This document shows, in pieces, positions 1 through 7,429 of a stretch of 13,545 bases of DNA (the first letter of the stretch is position 1; every line of letters starts with the position of its first letter). Both the position numbers and the translations under genes were made by a program. The stretch comes from a bacterium (lineage in GTDB: Bacteria > SM23-31 > JAUVVT01): NCBI GenBank assembly GCA_030616165.1, contig JAUWXV010000084.1, positions 1 through 13,545 on the forward strand, in the 5' to 3' direction. The notes beneath the pieces were generated by a model that worked only from the letters and a program-made list of their open reading frames with translations, was not told where the DNA came from and did no database searches.

Positions 1-3000
1 CAAGTAATAATGATTTTTATAGGATATTAGAAGGAATAGGAGAAAATGTCAGTATTCCACTTTTCAATAGTGGAATTCCTGGAAGTATAATTTGTTCCGG
101 TGATGAAAATAGAGAAGTTTTAAATAAAGATTATAATAACCAACATAACCAATTTATAAAAGTCTCACCTACTAATAATCAAGATTATTCAATAAGATTA
201 AATCCTTCCGAATTAATTCATAATTTAGTAGAAGTAAATAATTATAATGAAGAAAACAATTTAATCAAAGAATTATTCTCAAACTATTATATTTTTGATA
301 ACGCTGATATCGACTCAAATGATGAAGAGGGAATTATTTTATCGATAAAACTGCCTGATTTTCTTAAAAACGACCTGCTTGAAAAAATTAATTCGATAAT
401 TATCAATAAAGAGAATTTTGAGAAAAATAATTTTTTATTTGAGGCTTCTGATAATACTATAGGTATTCCTATTTCAATTCCAATTAGTCAATCAAAGAAC
501 TTTAAAATTAATACAGAGAAGAAGGAAAATAATGCAATTAAGCAAGTTTATTTAAAATTTTGCATAAAAGATTTTTTAAACTTAAATAAAGATATTACTG
601 GTAATGATAATCCACTTACAGTAATACTTGATGATTTTTCTCTAACTGATTATAATAACGTTCAGAAATACGCTGAAAAAGATGATAGACAAGAGTATCA
701 GTCTTACAACCTCTTGAATAAAATAATGGGAAGTGATGAAGAATATGCTAAAAGTGTATTTTCTGATTCAAAGGATTATTTCGGAGAGGGAAATCTGAAG
801 ATTTCAGATTTGAAAAATTTTGAAAATGAAAAGACGGTTGTCCCACTGCAATTGGAAATGGAGAAGGATAATAATGTCTTTTCTTTTTTATTCTTTTCGG
901 ATTTTAATAATATTAAAGATGAATTCGAGAATAAGAAATCTATCCCTATAAAGGTATTTTTAAAATCAAAGGAAGATTTTATAAAAACAAATATAAATGA
1001 GAAGATATTAGATGGTTATGTAAAATTTAATGGTTCGGTAAAGGACGAAATATTTTCGGATTTGGAAGTTGAAGATAAAAAAACTAACTTACCTGATAAT
1101 GTAAATAAAGAAGTTAATAGACTTCAAGATAAACTTGATGACAAACCCGTAACTAATGAAAATATAAAGGATGTAGTAAAGGGTGAAATATTTTCGGATT
1201 TGAAAGTAGAAGATAAAAAAACTAACTTACCTGATAATGTAAATAAAGAAGTTAATGGATTTCAAAATAAACTTGATGATAAACCTGTAACTCATGAGAA
1301 TATAAATGGTAATCTATTCATTAATTTAATAAAGATTGAAAATATCGATGTTGAAGAGTTTGAATTACCAATAATAAATCCGTTTTATGCTGATAAAAAA
1401 ATCTCAATTATAATTCCAAAAGATTCTCTAACTACCTTGAAAAATAGTAATTTGGATAAAGTGAATAAAGAAAAGATAGATATTCCAATTTTGATAAGAG
1501 AGATTCAAAATTATTCTGATAATGATGCAGATGAAGAAGCGATTAGGATTGAAAATTTTAATAATATTAATTATAACATAACAGATAAAACTAAAAGTGA
1601 TGAATATTTGTTAGAAAGAAAATATTATAATGAATTGGTAAAGTCAGAAATTCTTCAACTAAATGTTTTGGAGATTGAAAATATTGATGAAAATATTAAA
1701 AAGGTACCGTTCAAAATTATTAGAAAGGAAGAAGAAAATCTGGAAAAAATAGAAAATATAGATAACAAAGTGTTTAAAAATGTAAAAATTCCAGAAGAAA
1801 CGAATTATAAGGCTTATATAAAAATAGATGAACAAAAGGGCACTGAATTATATATTTTGATGGATGAAAATTCAGGTGGTAAAGATAATTCTTTTGAAAT
1901 CAAAGATGTAATTTTCAATTTGGAAAATATTAATAAAGATGAGGATGGCTCTTTAAGTATTCCGATTAAAGTTATTCCAAATGAAAAGATTGATAGTGAA
2001 AATAATCAGAAAATAATTGATAATGGAAATAGTCAGAAAATAATTGATAATAATTCAAAAATTTATATAACACCGAAAAACTTAGAAATTATTAAAACAA
2101 ATGTAGAGAATCTACCCGAAAGGTCGAATGTAAAAGTGCCGGTTGACATTATAAATTCAGCAAATAAAAGTGAAAAACCATTTAAGGTATATGTTGAGAC
2201 AAATAAGAATGTTATAATGGAAATAATAGATTACGATAGTGAATTTACGAGTAATGGTGAAAAAGTAGATAAGATTGCTAAAAATTATGATATTAAAAGT
2301 TATGAGACAAAAGATGTTAGGCAAATAAAAGTAAAACTTATTCTGACAATTGTTGAAGAAAAGACTGAACCTGATAATGTTTCAATTAATAAAAATGAAT
2401 CGAGGAAGAACTTATCCGAAATCTCGAAAAATGATTTTATTAAAAGTTCGGAAAAAAGTAACATTGGAAGAGAATTTATCATTAAAGGGGATAATGTTAT
2501 TTTAAATGATAAGAATAATGAATATTTTTCATTAAATGATAAAAACAATGAAAGTGTCTTTAAAGGGATGAGTGAAGACGTTAAAAATAGTGAAATTATT
2601 AAAAAAGGAGTAGTTAATAATAAAATTAAAAATAATAATAATGATGCTAAATTAATTAAGAGTTTAAATAATACGGAAAGTAGCCCTAATGAAGATACAA
2701 TGATAAAGAAAGTTTTTAAGATTCCGGTTGAAATTTCTGCCGAAAGACATTATGAGGAATCCGATAATGAGATGATAAAGGGTAATTTAATAATAGAGAG
2801 AAATGTTAATGTTAAAAGTAAAGAATATGGGTCATCTTTCAAAAATGTAGAGATTAAGACTGAATCGACAGGTAGTTTTGATTCTCAGAAAATTTTTACT
2901 CCTGAAAAGGGTTTAAAATCCGAAAACTTTTCTTTTGGGAGTGATTTAATTAAAAAAGATAATGAAGAAAGCGATTTTGAAGCAATTAAAGTTAATAAAA

Positions 3001-3530
3001 TTTTATTCCGAAGAGGGGAGGGATTTATTAGTGAACTAAGTAAACTAAATAATAAAAATGATTCTGATAAAAATATTTCTCTTTATAATAGAGAGATAAT
3101 TGAAAATAATATAGAGAAGATAGTCAACGAAGCCCGTATGATTTTGCGGAGAGGAAAGAGCGAAATTAGAATGGAACTTGAACCAAAGACTTTGGGAAAG
3201 ATGGAAATTAATATTACTATGGAGAATTCAAAACTTATTGCAAAAATAAGGGTCGATTCGCAGGAAGTAAAAAATTTATTTACTGATAACATAAATAAAC
3301 TCAAAGATGCACTCAATGAAGAGGGTGTTCAAATACAAAGAATAGATGTTTTTGTGAGGGATGGGCAGAATAACTTCACAAGGTACAATTTCTCTGAAGA
3401 TAAACAGAATTTTTATAACCATTATAGAGAAAATAAACTCAGTAATTATAATGAATATGACGAAAAAGAAAGCAATCTTTTATCTATTGTGAGAAATATG
3501 GGATACAATACAATAGAATTAGTTGCTTAA
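1..3530 (+). CDS. fliK: FliK, flagellar hook-length control protein, 5' end outside window, very large
   Basis: The reading frame is open from position 3 to the TAA at 3530, giving 1175 visible residues with no stop, so the true start lies upstream. A TTG at 714 has no ribosome binding site and sits in continuous coding sequence, so I reject it as the start. The C-terminus (visible residues about 1030-1130, nt 3090-3390) is a typical Flg_hook domain: ELEPKTLGKMEINI, then IRVDSQEVKNLF, a helix ending in EEGVQI, and a last strand IDVFV. In this family the N-terminal part is the secreted ruler and the C-terminal part switches FlhB export specificity. Known FliK proteins are usually about 350-500 residues, so this one is exceptional. 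The rest is rich in Asn, Lys, Asp, Glu and Ile, with a 46-residue tandem duplication and short repeats. Some stretches are far more AT-rich than flgE. flgD follows after 38 bp. Confidence 0.93.
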   Translation, partial: SNNDFYRILEGIGENVSIPLFNSGIPGSIICSGDENREVLNKDYNNQHNQFIKVSPTNNQDYSIRLNPSELIHNLVEVNNYNEENNLIKELFSNYYIFDNADIDSNDEEGIILSIKLPDFLKNDLLEKINSIIINKENFEKNNFLFEASDNTIGIPISIPISQSKNFKINTEKKENNAIKQVYLKFCIKDFLNLNKDITGNDNPLTVILDDFSLTDYNNVQKYAEKDDRQEYQSYNLLNKIMGSDEEYAKSVFSDSKDYFGEGNLKISDLKNFENEKTVVPLQLEMEKDNNVFSFLFFSDFNNIKDEFENKKSIPIKVFLKSKEDFIKTNINEKILDGYVKFNGSVKDEIFSDLEVEDKKTNLPDNVNKEVNRLQDKLDDKPVTNENIKDVVKGEIFSDLKVEDKKTNLPDNVNKEVNGFQNKLDDKPVTHENINGNLFINLIKIENIDVEEFELPIINPFYADKKISIIIPKDSLTTLKNSNLDKVNKEKIDIPILIREIQNYSDNDADEEAIRIENFNNINYNITDKTKSDEYLLERKYYNELVKSEILQLNVLEIENIDENIKKVPFKIIRKEEENLEKIENIDNKVFKNVKIPEETNYKAYIKIDEQKGTELYILMDENSGGKDNSFEIKDVIFNLENINKDEDGSLSIPIKVIPNEKIDSENNQKIIDNGNSQKIIDNNSKIYITPKNLEIIKTNVENLPERSNVKVPVDIINSANKSEKPFKVYVETNKNVIMEIIDYDSEFTSNGEKVDKIAKNYDIKSYETKDVRQIKVKLILTIVEEKTEPDNVSINKNESRKNLSEISKNDFIKSSEKSNIGREFIIKGDNVILNDKNNEYFSLNDKNNESVFKGMSEDVKNSEIIKKGVVNNKIKNNNNDAKLIKSLNNTESSPNEDTMIKKVFKIPVEISAERHYEESDNEMIKGNLIIERNVNVKSKEYGSSFKNVEIKTESTGSFDSQKIFTPEKGLKSENFSFGSDLIKKDNEESDFEAIKVNKILFRRGEGFISELSKLNNKNDSDKNISLYNREIIENNIEKIVNEARMILRRGKSEIRMELEPKTLGKMEINITMENSKLIAKIRVDSQEVKNLFTDNINKLKDALNEEGVQIQRIDVFVRDGQNNFTRYNFSEDKQNFYNHYRENKLSNYNEYDEKESNLLSIVRNMGYNTIELVA
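1038..1313 (+). repeat. In-frame tandem duplication, 2 x 138 bp (46 residues), in fliK
   Basis: Units 1038-1175 and 1176-1313 differ at 16 of 138 bases by my hand alignment. They share a 48-nt identical core covering EDKKTNLPDNVNKEVN. The period is a multiple of three, so the frame is kept. The low divergence indicates a recent duplication that lengthened the presumed ruler region of FliK by 46 residues. Confidence 0.95.
2004..2051 (+). repeat. Short in-frame direct repeat in fliK, 27-bp period
   Basis: The codons for QKIIDN occur identically at 2007-2024 and 2034-2051, nine codons apart. It is a second, smaller in-frame duplication in the low-complexity part of fliK. Confidence 0.85.
2502..2552 (+). 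repeat. Short in-frame direct repeat in fliK, 30-bp period
   Basis: LNDKNNE is encoded at 2502-2522 and again at 2532-2552, ten codons apart, with two synonymous differences. It is a third in-frame duplication in fliK. Confidence 0.85.
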
Positions 3531-3568
3531 TTTAATGGGAATTATTTTAATAAAGAAGGAGAAAGGAA

Positions 3569-4243
3569 ATGAGTCTCGTAACATCAAGTGTGAGTGAGCT
3601 TTTAGCTCCGAAATCGAAGCCTCCAAAATCGAGAGATATTGCATCCAAAGAAGAATTTTTACAATTACTTGTGATGCAGTTGAAACATCAAGACCCACTC
3701 AATCCTATGGAGGCATCGAATTTTTCTGCTCAGTTAGCACAGTTTTCCTCTCTTGAGCAACTGTTGAATATAAATTCAACTCTTACAAAAAGTCAGAATG
3801 GGAATGTTTTGCTGGCACAAGCAATAAGTAATTCTCTTACTGCGAACCTTATTGGTAAAAGTATAAAGTCTGCTGGAGATACTATAAATCATATAAGCGG
3901 AAAAGGTGAAAAAATTAACTTTACATTGGAGAATGATGCGGAGGATGTCATCATAGAAATAAGAGATATTAACGGATTGGTTATTGAAAAGATAGCCAAA
4001 AATAAATTAAAGAAGGGTGAAAATTGGGTAGAATGGGACGGAAAAGACTTAAACGGACTTCCAACAAGCAGCGGATATTATATAATTAATATCATTGCAA
4101 AAGATTATTTAAAAAATGATGTTGGAGTGATTAAATATATTACTGGAAAGGTTGATGCTGTCAGGTTTGTTGATGGTAAAGCATATCTTCTTGTAAACGG
4201 AAGCGAAATTGATATTTCAAATGTGAGTGAAGTATTTGAATGA
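3569..4243 (+). CDS. flgD: FlgD, flagellar hook cap/assembly protein
   Basis: 224 residues, near the family's usual length. The conserved FlgD N-terminal domain is at residues 27-70 (EEFLQLLVMQLKHQDPLNP, then NFSAQLAQFSSLEQL). The C-terminal half (about 95-224) is the beta-rich Ig-like/tudor part, with ENWVEWDGKDLNG and a GYY strand typical of FlgD Ig domains. FlgD caps the growing hook outside the cell and directs FlgE subunits into place; it is exported by the flagellar type III system. The ATG at 3569 is preceded by a purine-rich site at 3555-3567 (GAAGGAGAAAGGA), which fixes the start. It lies 38 bp after fliK and 39 bp before the TTG of the next gene, as expected for one operon. Confidence 0.97.
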   Translation: MSLVTSSVSELLAPKSKPPKSRDIASKEEFLQLLVMQLKHQDPLNPMEASNFSAQLAQFSSLEQLLNINSTLTKSQNGNVLLAQAISNSLTANLIGKSIKSAGDTINHISGKGEKINFTLENDAEDVIIEIRDINGLVIEKIAKNKLKKGENWVEWDGKDLNGLPTSSGYYIINIIAKDYLKNDVGVIKYITGKVDAVRFVDGKAYLLVNGSEIDISNVSEVFE

Positions 4244-4261
4244 TATTAATTCTCAAATTTA

Positions 4262-4275
4262 AGAAAGGAGGTGAT
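4262..4275 (+). promoter_or_regulatory. Exceptionally long Shine-Dalgarno sequence
   Basis: AGAAAGGAGGTGAT is complementary over 14 consecutive bases to the usual 3' tail of bacterial 16S rRNA. It precedes a TTG at 4283 by 7 nt, with a GTG two codons further on at 4289. Because no start codon exists in the frame that carries the conserved part of the downstream gene, this site is the main evidence that translation begins in another frame. Confidence 0.85.
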
Positions 4276-4282
4276 ATAAAAA

Positions 4283-4668
4283 TTGTCGGTGATTAGCGGA
4301 TCAAACCTTGTAGGGACGGTGAAGAATAATAATAGTTCAAATTATCAGAAGATAATTCTGATAAAACAGGGAACAGCAAATTTGATAGGTTACTGAAAAA
4401 TAATATTGAATCCGCTGATCTGAAATTTTCGGTTCATGCAATAGAAAGGTTGAACTACCGAAATATTGCTTTGAAAAGAGACGATATACAAAAATTAAAT
4501 GAAGCAGTAAAAAAAGCTCAAGCCAAAGGTTCTAAAGAATCGTTGATATTATTAAAGAACCTTGCTCTGATAGTCAGTATAAAGAACAAAATAGTAATAA
4601 CTGCAGTTGACAATGAAAATTTAAAGGGAAATATCTTTACCAATATTGACAGTGCTGTTATTCTTTAG
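4283..4668 (+). pseudogene. TIGR02530-type flagellar operon protein, interrupted by one apparent -1 frameshift
   Basis: The conserved part is in the frame of the TAG at 4666: KFSVHAIERLNYRNIALKRDD, then LNEAVKKAQAKGSKESLILL, ending TNIDSAVIL. This is characteristic of the small (about 120-130 residue) protein found between flgD and flgE in many Firmicutes, Thermotogae and others; its function is unknown to me. That frame has three stops at 4327-4335 and no ATG, GTG or TTG from there until a TTG at 4450, which would cut off conserved residues. The start indicated by the long Shine-Dalgarno is the TTG at 4283, whose frame reads MSVISGSNLVGTVKNNNSSNYQK and stops at 4394. One frame change between 4336 and 4394 restores a protein of about 128 residues, the family length. 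It could be a sequence error, a real mutation or programmed frameshifting. A 9-bp hairpin at 4342-4364 lies in that interval. Confidence 0.8.
4342..4364 (+). repeat. Inverted repeat, 9-bp stem, at the frame-change point
   Basis: TTATCAGAA (4342-4350) and TTCTGATAA (4356-4364) are perfect complements around a 5-nt loop. An A run at 4363-4366 at its 3' edge would allow an AAA-decoding tRNA to re-pair after a -1 slip, moving into the frame used downstream. Confidence 0.75.
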
Positions 4669-4853
4669 GGCTGTTTCTCAAGAGAGAATTTGCTTGGGTA
4701 TATGGCAATAGGTGGACTGCAGATAGGAAATAAAATAGTCATGAAGGAGTAAATAGCTTATATTAAATTTTAAAATGGGCTGGACCTTATAAAAGGGAGC
4801 CCAAGTTCTGCCAACTGACAGCGGCAGAATAAATTAGAAGAGGAGGTTTCTCT
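4669..4853 (+). promoter_or_regulatory. Non-coding leader before flgE with two adjacent hairpins
   Basis: This 185-bp gap is the longest inside the hook block. Hairpin one is TGGGCT (4776-4781) with AGCCCA (4798-4803), plus an inner CCTT/AAGG stem around ATAA. Hairpin two is TTCTGCC (4806-4812) with GGCAGAA (4823-4829). The flgE Shine-Dalgarno AGGAGG (4841-4846) follows 11 nt later. Neither hairpin has a T tract, so they look like leader or processing structures and not terminators. A 16-codon mini-ORF (4702-4752, MAIGGLQIGNKIVMKE) has no ribosome site and is probably chance. I could not match the region to a riboswitch consensus I know. Confidence 0.5.
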
Positions 4854-7055
4854 ATGGCTATTATTAGGTCAATTTATTCGGGTATTTCTGGTCTGCGGAC
4901 CCACCAGGCTTTTATGGATGTTATTGGAAATAATATTGCTAATGTAAATACTATTGGATTTAAGGCTGGGAGAATTACCTTTGAGGAGACTTTTTCGATG
5001 ACATTGCGTTCAGCGCAATCTCCTACTGAGAGAACGGGAGGTGTAAACCCTCTTCAGTTAGGTTTGGGAACATCGATAGGTAGTATTGATACACTTTTTT
5101 CTCAAGGGACTTTGGAAACAACAGACCAGGTAACAGACCTTGCAATACAAGGGGATGGATTCTTTATACTCAGTGATGGGGTAACTCAATATTATACACG
5201 TTCTGGTGCATTACAGTTTGATGCTGCAGGTGCATTAGTTAATCCAAATAATGGTTTACGGGTCCAGGGAGTTTTAGCAACTGCACAGGGTGTTTTACCA
5301 GTTGGAAATCCAATTCGGGATATTATTCTTCCATTTGGTAAAAAAGCCCCGGCTAAATCAACTACAAGCGTATCATTTACAGGAAATCTTAATGCAGGAG
5401 AAAAAACAAAAGCGACGATTTTAGAGACAAAATCAATCTATGCAGTTGAAAGAGCAGGAAAGATTGATCCGGGTTCAAACTCAAACGTTCAGGGTCTTAT
5501 TGCAAGCAGCAGTGCGGGTATTGTTACAAGGATTGAAGGTGTAACTGAAAATGCTACTACTGTCACCGTCAGCGATGGCTTGGATAGAAGTGGAGATGGA
5601 GTTATTACAGACGCTGATAGTTTTGTGTTTACCTTTGTTGGAGTGAATACTGCATCTGATGTTGATTTTCATTCTCTACAAGATTTGGTTGATGGTATCA
5701 ATAGCGTTTTTGCAGCAGGGAGTGTGGCAAATCCGACCGGTGCAGAAGCCTATGCAGTAAATCCTACTGGTTTGCAGACTTTAAATGCAGCGATTCAGAC
5801 GGACGGCAGTATTCAGTTTACAAGATATAACACTAATCTTTGTACGGAAGGTAGTGGTCTTGGGCTAACAAGTACAAACAGCAATCTTCAGAGGTCTCTT
5901 GAATCGGCAAATGATACGACTCTTGCACCTGCAAGTCCTTCAGCAACGGATCAATTTTCTCATATAGCAGAAGATGATGATTTTTTGGAAAACTTTCGCG
6001 ATTTCGATGGTGTCAGTTTAGGACTTCAAATAGGTGACCAGATACTTATCGATGGACATGTAGGAGGTATTGCAATTTCAAATACCTACCAGACATTTGA
6101 TATTACTTCCGGTACAGAGAATTATTCTCAATTGAAAGAGCGAATTCGAAAGACTTTAGATATTACTTCAGAAGATGGTGGGGTTACTATTTCTCCAGAG
6201 GGTTATCTTCTTTTAAAAGGAGATGGTGGCACATCGAATGAGATTTCAAGTGTAAATATCAGGTGTACGGATAGGACTTATTTCAATAATATCTTTGATA
6301 GTACACCAAATAACTGGGTGGAGACACAAGCTGCAAAAGATGTTCTTGGAGCCGCTTCTTCCACGGTTTATGATTCTCTCGGGCAGAAGCATGTTCTTAC
6401 ATTGACATTCACAAAGGATTCAAAAACAGTTAATAAATGGTTCTTTGAATTGTCAGTAAATGAACCGGCAGAAATTTCTGGGGGCAAGACGGGATATATA
6501 TCGTTTAATGCAGATGGTTCTCTATCAACATTTATCCATGATGGTGCTGCAACCACGGTATCATTTTCTCCGAAGACCGGCGCTATAGACCCAGTAAGTG
6601 TTACTATTGAACCGGGAACTGTTGGACGGTTTGAAGGTATAACACAATTAGGGGCTTTCACATCGCTTGTTGCCAGTGATCAGAACGGATATGGTCTGGG
6701 AAAACTTGATTCTATCTCAATAGATAATGAAGGCAAGATAACCGGAACATATACCAATGGTGTTAGCCAGTTTATGGGTCAACTAAGCATTGCCGTTTTC
6801 AATAATCCGGGAGGATTAACACGAGGTAGTGATAATACTTTTTATGAGTCAGCAAACTCAGGGACACCGATTGTGGGATATGCTGGAACAAGTATCCCAA
6901 GTATTATTAATCCTGGAGCACTTGAACAATCCAATGTAGAATTAGCACAGGAATTTGCGAATATGATTGTTGCTCAAAGGGGTTTTCAGGCTAATGCAAG
7001 AGTGGTAACCGTGAGTGACCAGTTTCTAACTGAAATTGTTAATCTTAAGACGTAA
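4854..7055 (+). CDS. flgE: FlgE, flagellar hook protein
   Basis: 733 residues, against about 400 in Salmonella. The N-terminus is a classic rod/hook motif (MAIIRSIYSGISGLRTHQ, then IGNNIANVNTIGFKA), followed by IQGDGFFILSDG near residue 100. A long variable insert spans about 175-495. A FlaE-type domain begins near 500 (STVYDSLGQKHVLTLTF). The C-terminus (691-733) is the conserved rod/hook helix, with ELAQEFANMIVAQRGFQANA. The protein polymerises into the hook, the universal joint between rod and filament, after export by the flagellar type III system. The insert contains an EF-hand-like loop at residues 244-255. The start is fixed by AGGAGG at 4841-4846, and a terminator-like hairpin follows the stop. 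Sequence composition is clearly more GC-rich than fliK. Confidence 0.97.
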   Translation: MAIIRSIYSGISGLRTHQAFMDVIGNNIANVNTIGFKAGRITFEETFSMTLRSAQSPTERTGGVNPLQLGLGTSIGSIDTLFSQGTLETTDQVTDLAIQGDGFFILSDGVTQYYTRSGALQFDAAGALVNPNNGLRVQGVLATAQGVLPVGNPIRDIILPFGKKAPAKSTTSVSFTGNLNAGEKTKATILETKSIYAVERAGKIDPGSNSNVQGLIASSSAGIVTRIEGVTENATTVTVSDGLDRSGDGVITDADSFVFTFVGVNTASDVDFHSLQDLVDGINSVFAAGSVANPTGAEAYAVNPTGLQTLNAAIQTDGSIQFTRYNTNLCTEGSGLGLTSTNSNLQRSLESANDTTLAPASPSATDQFSHIAEDDDFLENFRDFDGVSLGLQIGDQILIDGHVGGIAISNTYQTFDITSGTENYSQLKERIRKTLDITSEDGGVTISPEGYLLLKGDGGTSNEISSVNIRCTDRTYFNNIFDSTPNNWVETQAAKDVLGAASSTVYDSLGQKHVLTLTFTKDSKTVNKWFFELSVNEPAEISGGKTGYISFNADGSLSTFIHDGAATTVSFSPKTGAIDPVSVTIEPGTVGRFEGITQLGAFTSLVASDQNGYGLGKLDSISIDNEGKITGTYTNGVSQFMGQLSIAVFNNPGGLTRGSDNTFYESANSGTPIVGYAGTSIPSIINPGALEQSNVELAQEFANMIVAQRGFQANARVVTVSDQFLTEIVNLKT

Positions 7056-7063
7056 TTATTAAA

Positions 7064-7092
7064 AGGTGAGGGGAAAATTATTCCCCTCACCT
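7064..7092. terminator. Terminator-like hairpin after flgE
   Basis: AGGTGAGGGGAA (7064-7075) pairs perfectly with TTCCCCTCACCT (7081-7092) around the loop AATTA, 8 nt after the flgE stop. The following bases (AAAATTTC) are only a weak T tract. On the other strand the hairpin is followed by TTTTAATAATTA, so it could also work in reverse. It probably ends or attenuates the hook transcript. Confidence 0.7.
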
Positions 7093-7429
7093 AAAATTTC
7101 GGAAAAATTCACCAGTTCCTGATGTTCCAGTAAAGACCGTTTTCAAATCCCAATCAAAGTTTGAATATAAGACCTAAGTATTTATTATTATAAAGATTAG
7201 TTCATTTATATTTATAAGAAGATTATATTTTTTTTATATTGGCAAAATAGTTGCTACATTAAATTGTGATAAATAAAATATCTAAGTCTTGTATTCAAGA
7301 CAGGATTTATAGCAAAGGAATGTACATAATGAAATAATCCTGCCTTCGGAATTATTCCAATTTTTAAAGAATATAAAAATTTTAAAAAATAAAATATATT
7401 TTAATCCTTTATTATTAATAAGTGTTAAA
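7093..7429 (+). promoter_or_regulatory. AT-rich non-coding region with sigma-54-type promoter and structured leader
   Basis: I find no convincing gene in these 337 bp. They contain the -24/-12 site described separately. Downstream of the predicted start lie GTCTTG-TATT-CAAGAC (7286-7301), CAGGATT (7301-7307) pairing with AATCCTG (7336-7342), and AATAAT (7333-7338) with ATTATT (7351-7356). The last two helices share bases and would compete. I do not recognise a known riboswitch. Confidence 0.5.
7239..7255 (+). promoter_or_regulatory. Sigma-54 (RpoN)-type -24/-12 promoter
   Basis: TTGGCAAAATAGTTGCT matches the TGGCA-N6-TTGCW consensus exactly. The invariant GG (7241-7242) and GC (7253-7254) are separated by the required 10 bases. 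A T-rich tract (about 7227-7240) lies just upstream. The predicted start of transcription is about 7265. The site lies in a non-coding gap, where chance matches matter more, but position and spacing are as expected. It could drive the 69-codon ORF and flbD-motAB onward. Known flagellar systems often use sigma-54 for intermediate genes; the activator is not in this window. Confidence 0.7.

Noticed and set aside
714-716. TTG as the start of fliK
   Set aside because: The same frame is open upstream to the window edge with similar residue composition, and there is no ribosome binding site before the TTG.
1038-1313. CRISPR-like array
   Set aside because: There are only two contiguous units without spacers, and they keep the coding frame of fliK.
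2300-2548. Minus-strand ORF opposite fliK, and similar minus-strand ORFs opposite flgE, motA, motB, fliM and fliN
   Set aside because: All overlap strongly supported genes, lack ribosome sites and encode no recognisable domains; they are shadows of the + strand genes.
4450-4668. TTG at 4450 as the start of a 72-residue gene
   Set aside because: Family-conserved residues (KFSVHAIERL) lie upstream of it and no ribosome site precedes it. A frameshifted longer gene explains the region better.
4703-4722. TGGCA followed by CTGCA before flgE as a sigma-54-type promoter
   Set aside because: The spacing between GG and GC is 13 bases; sigma-54 sites need 10.
7093-7429. Cyclic-di-GMP riboswitch controlling motility genes
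   Set aside because: I looked for the conserved core of the class I and class II aptamers and found no match.
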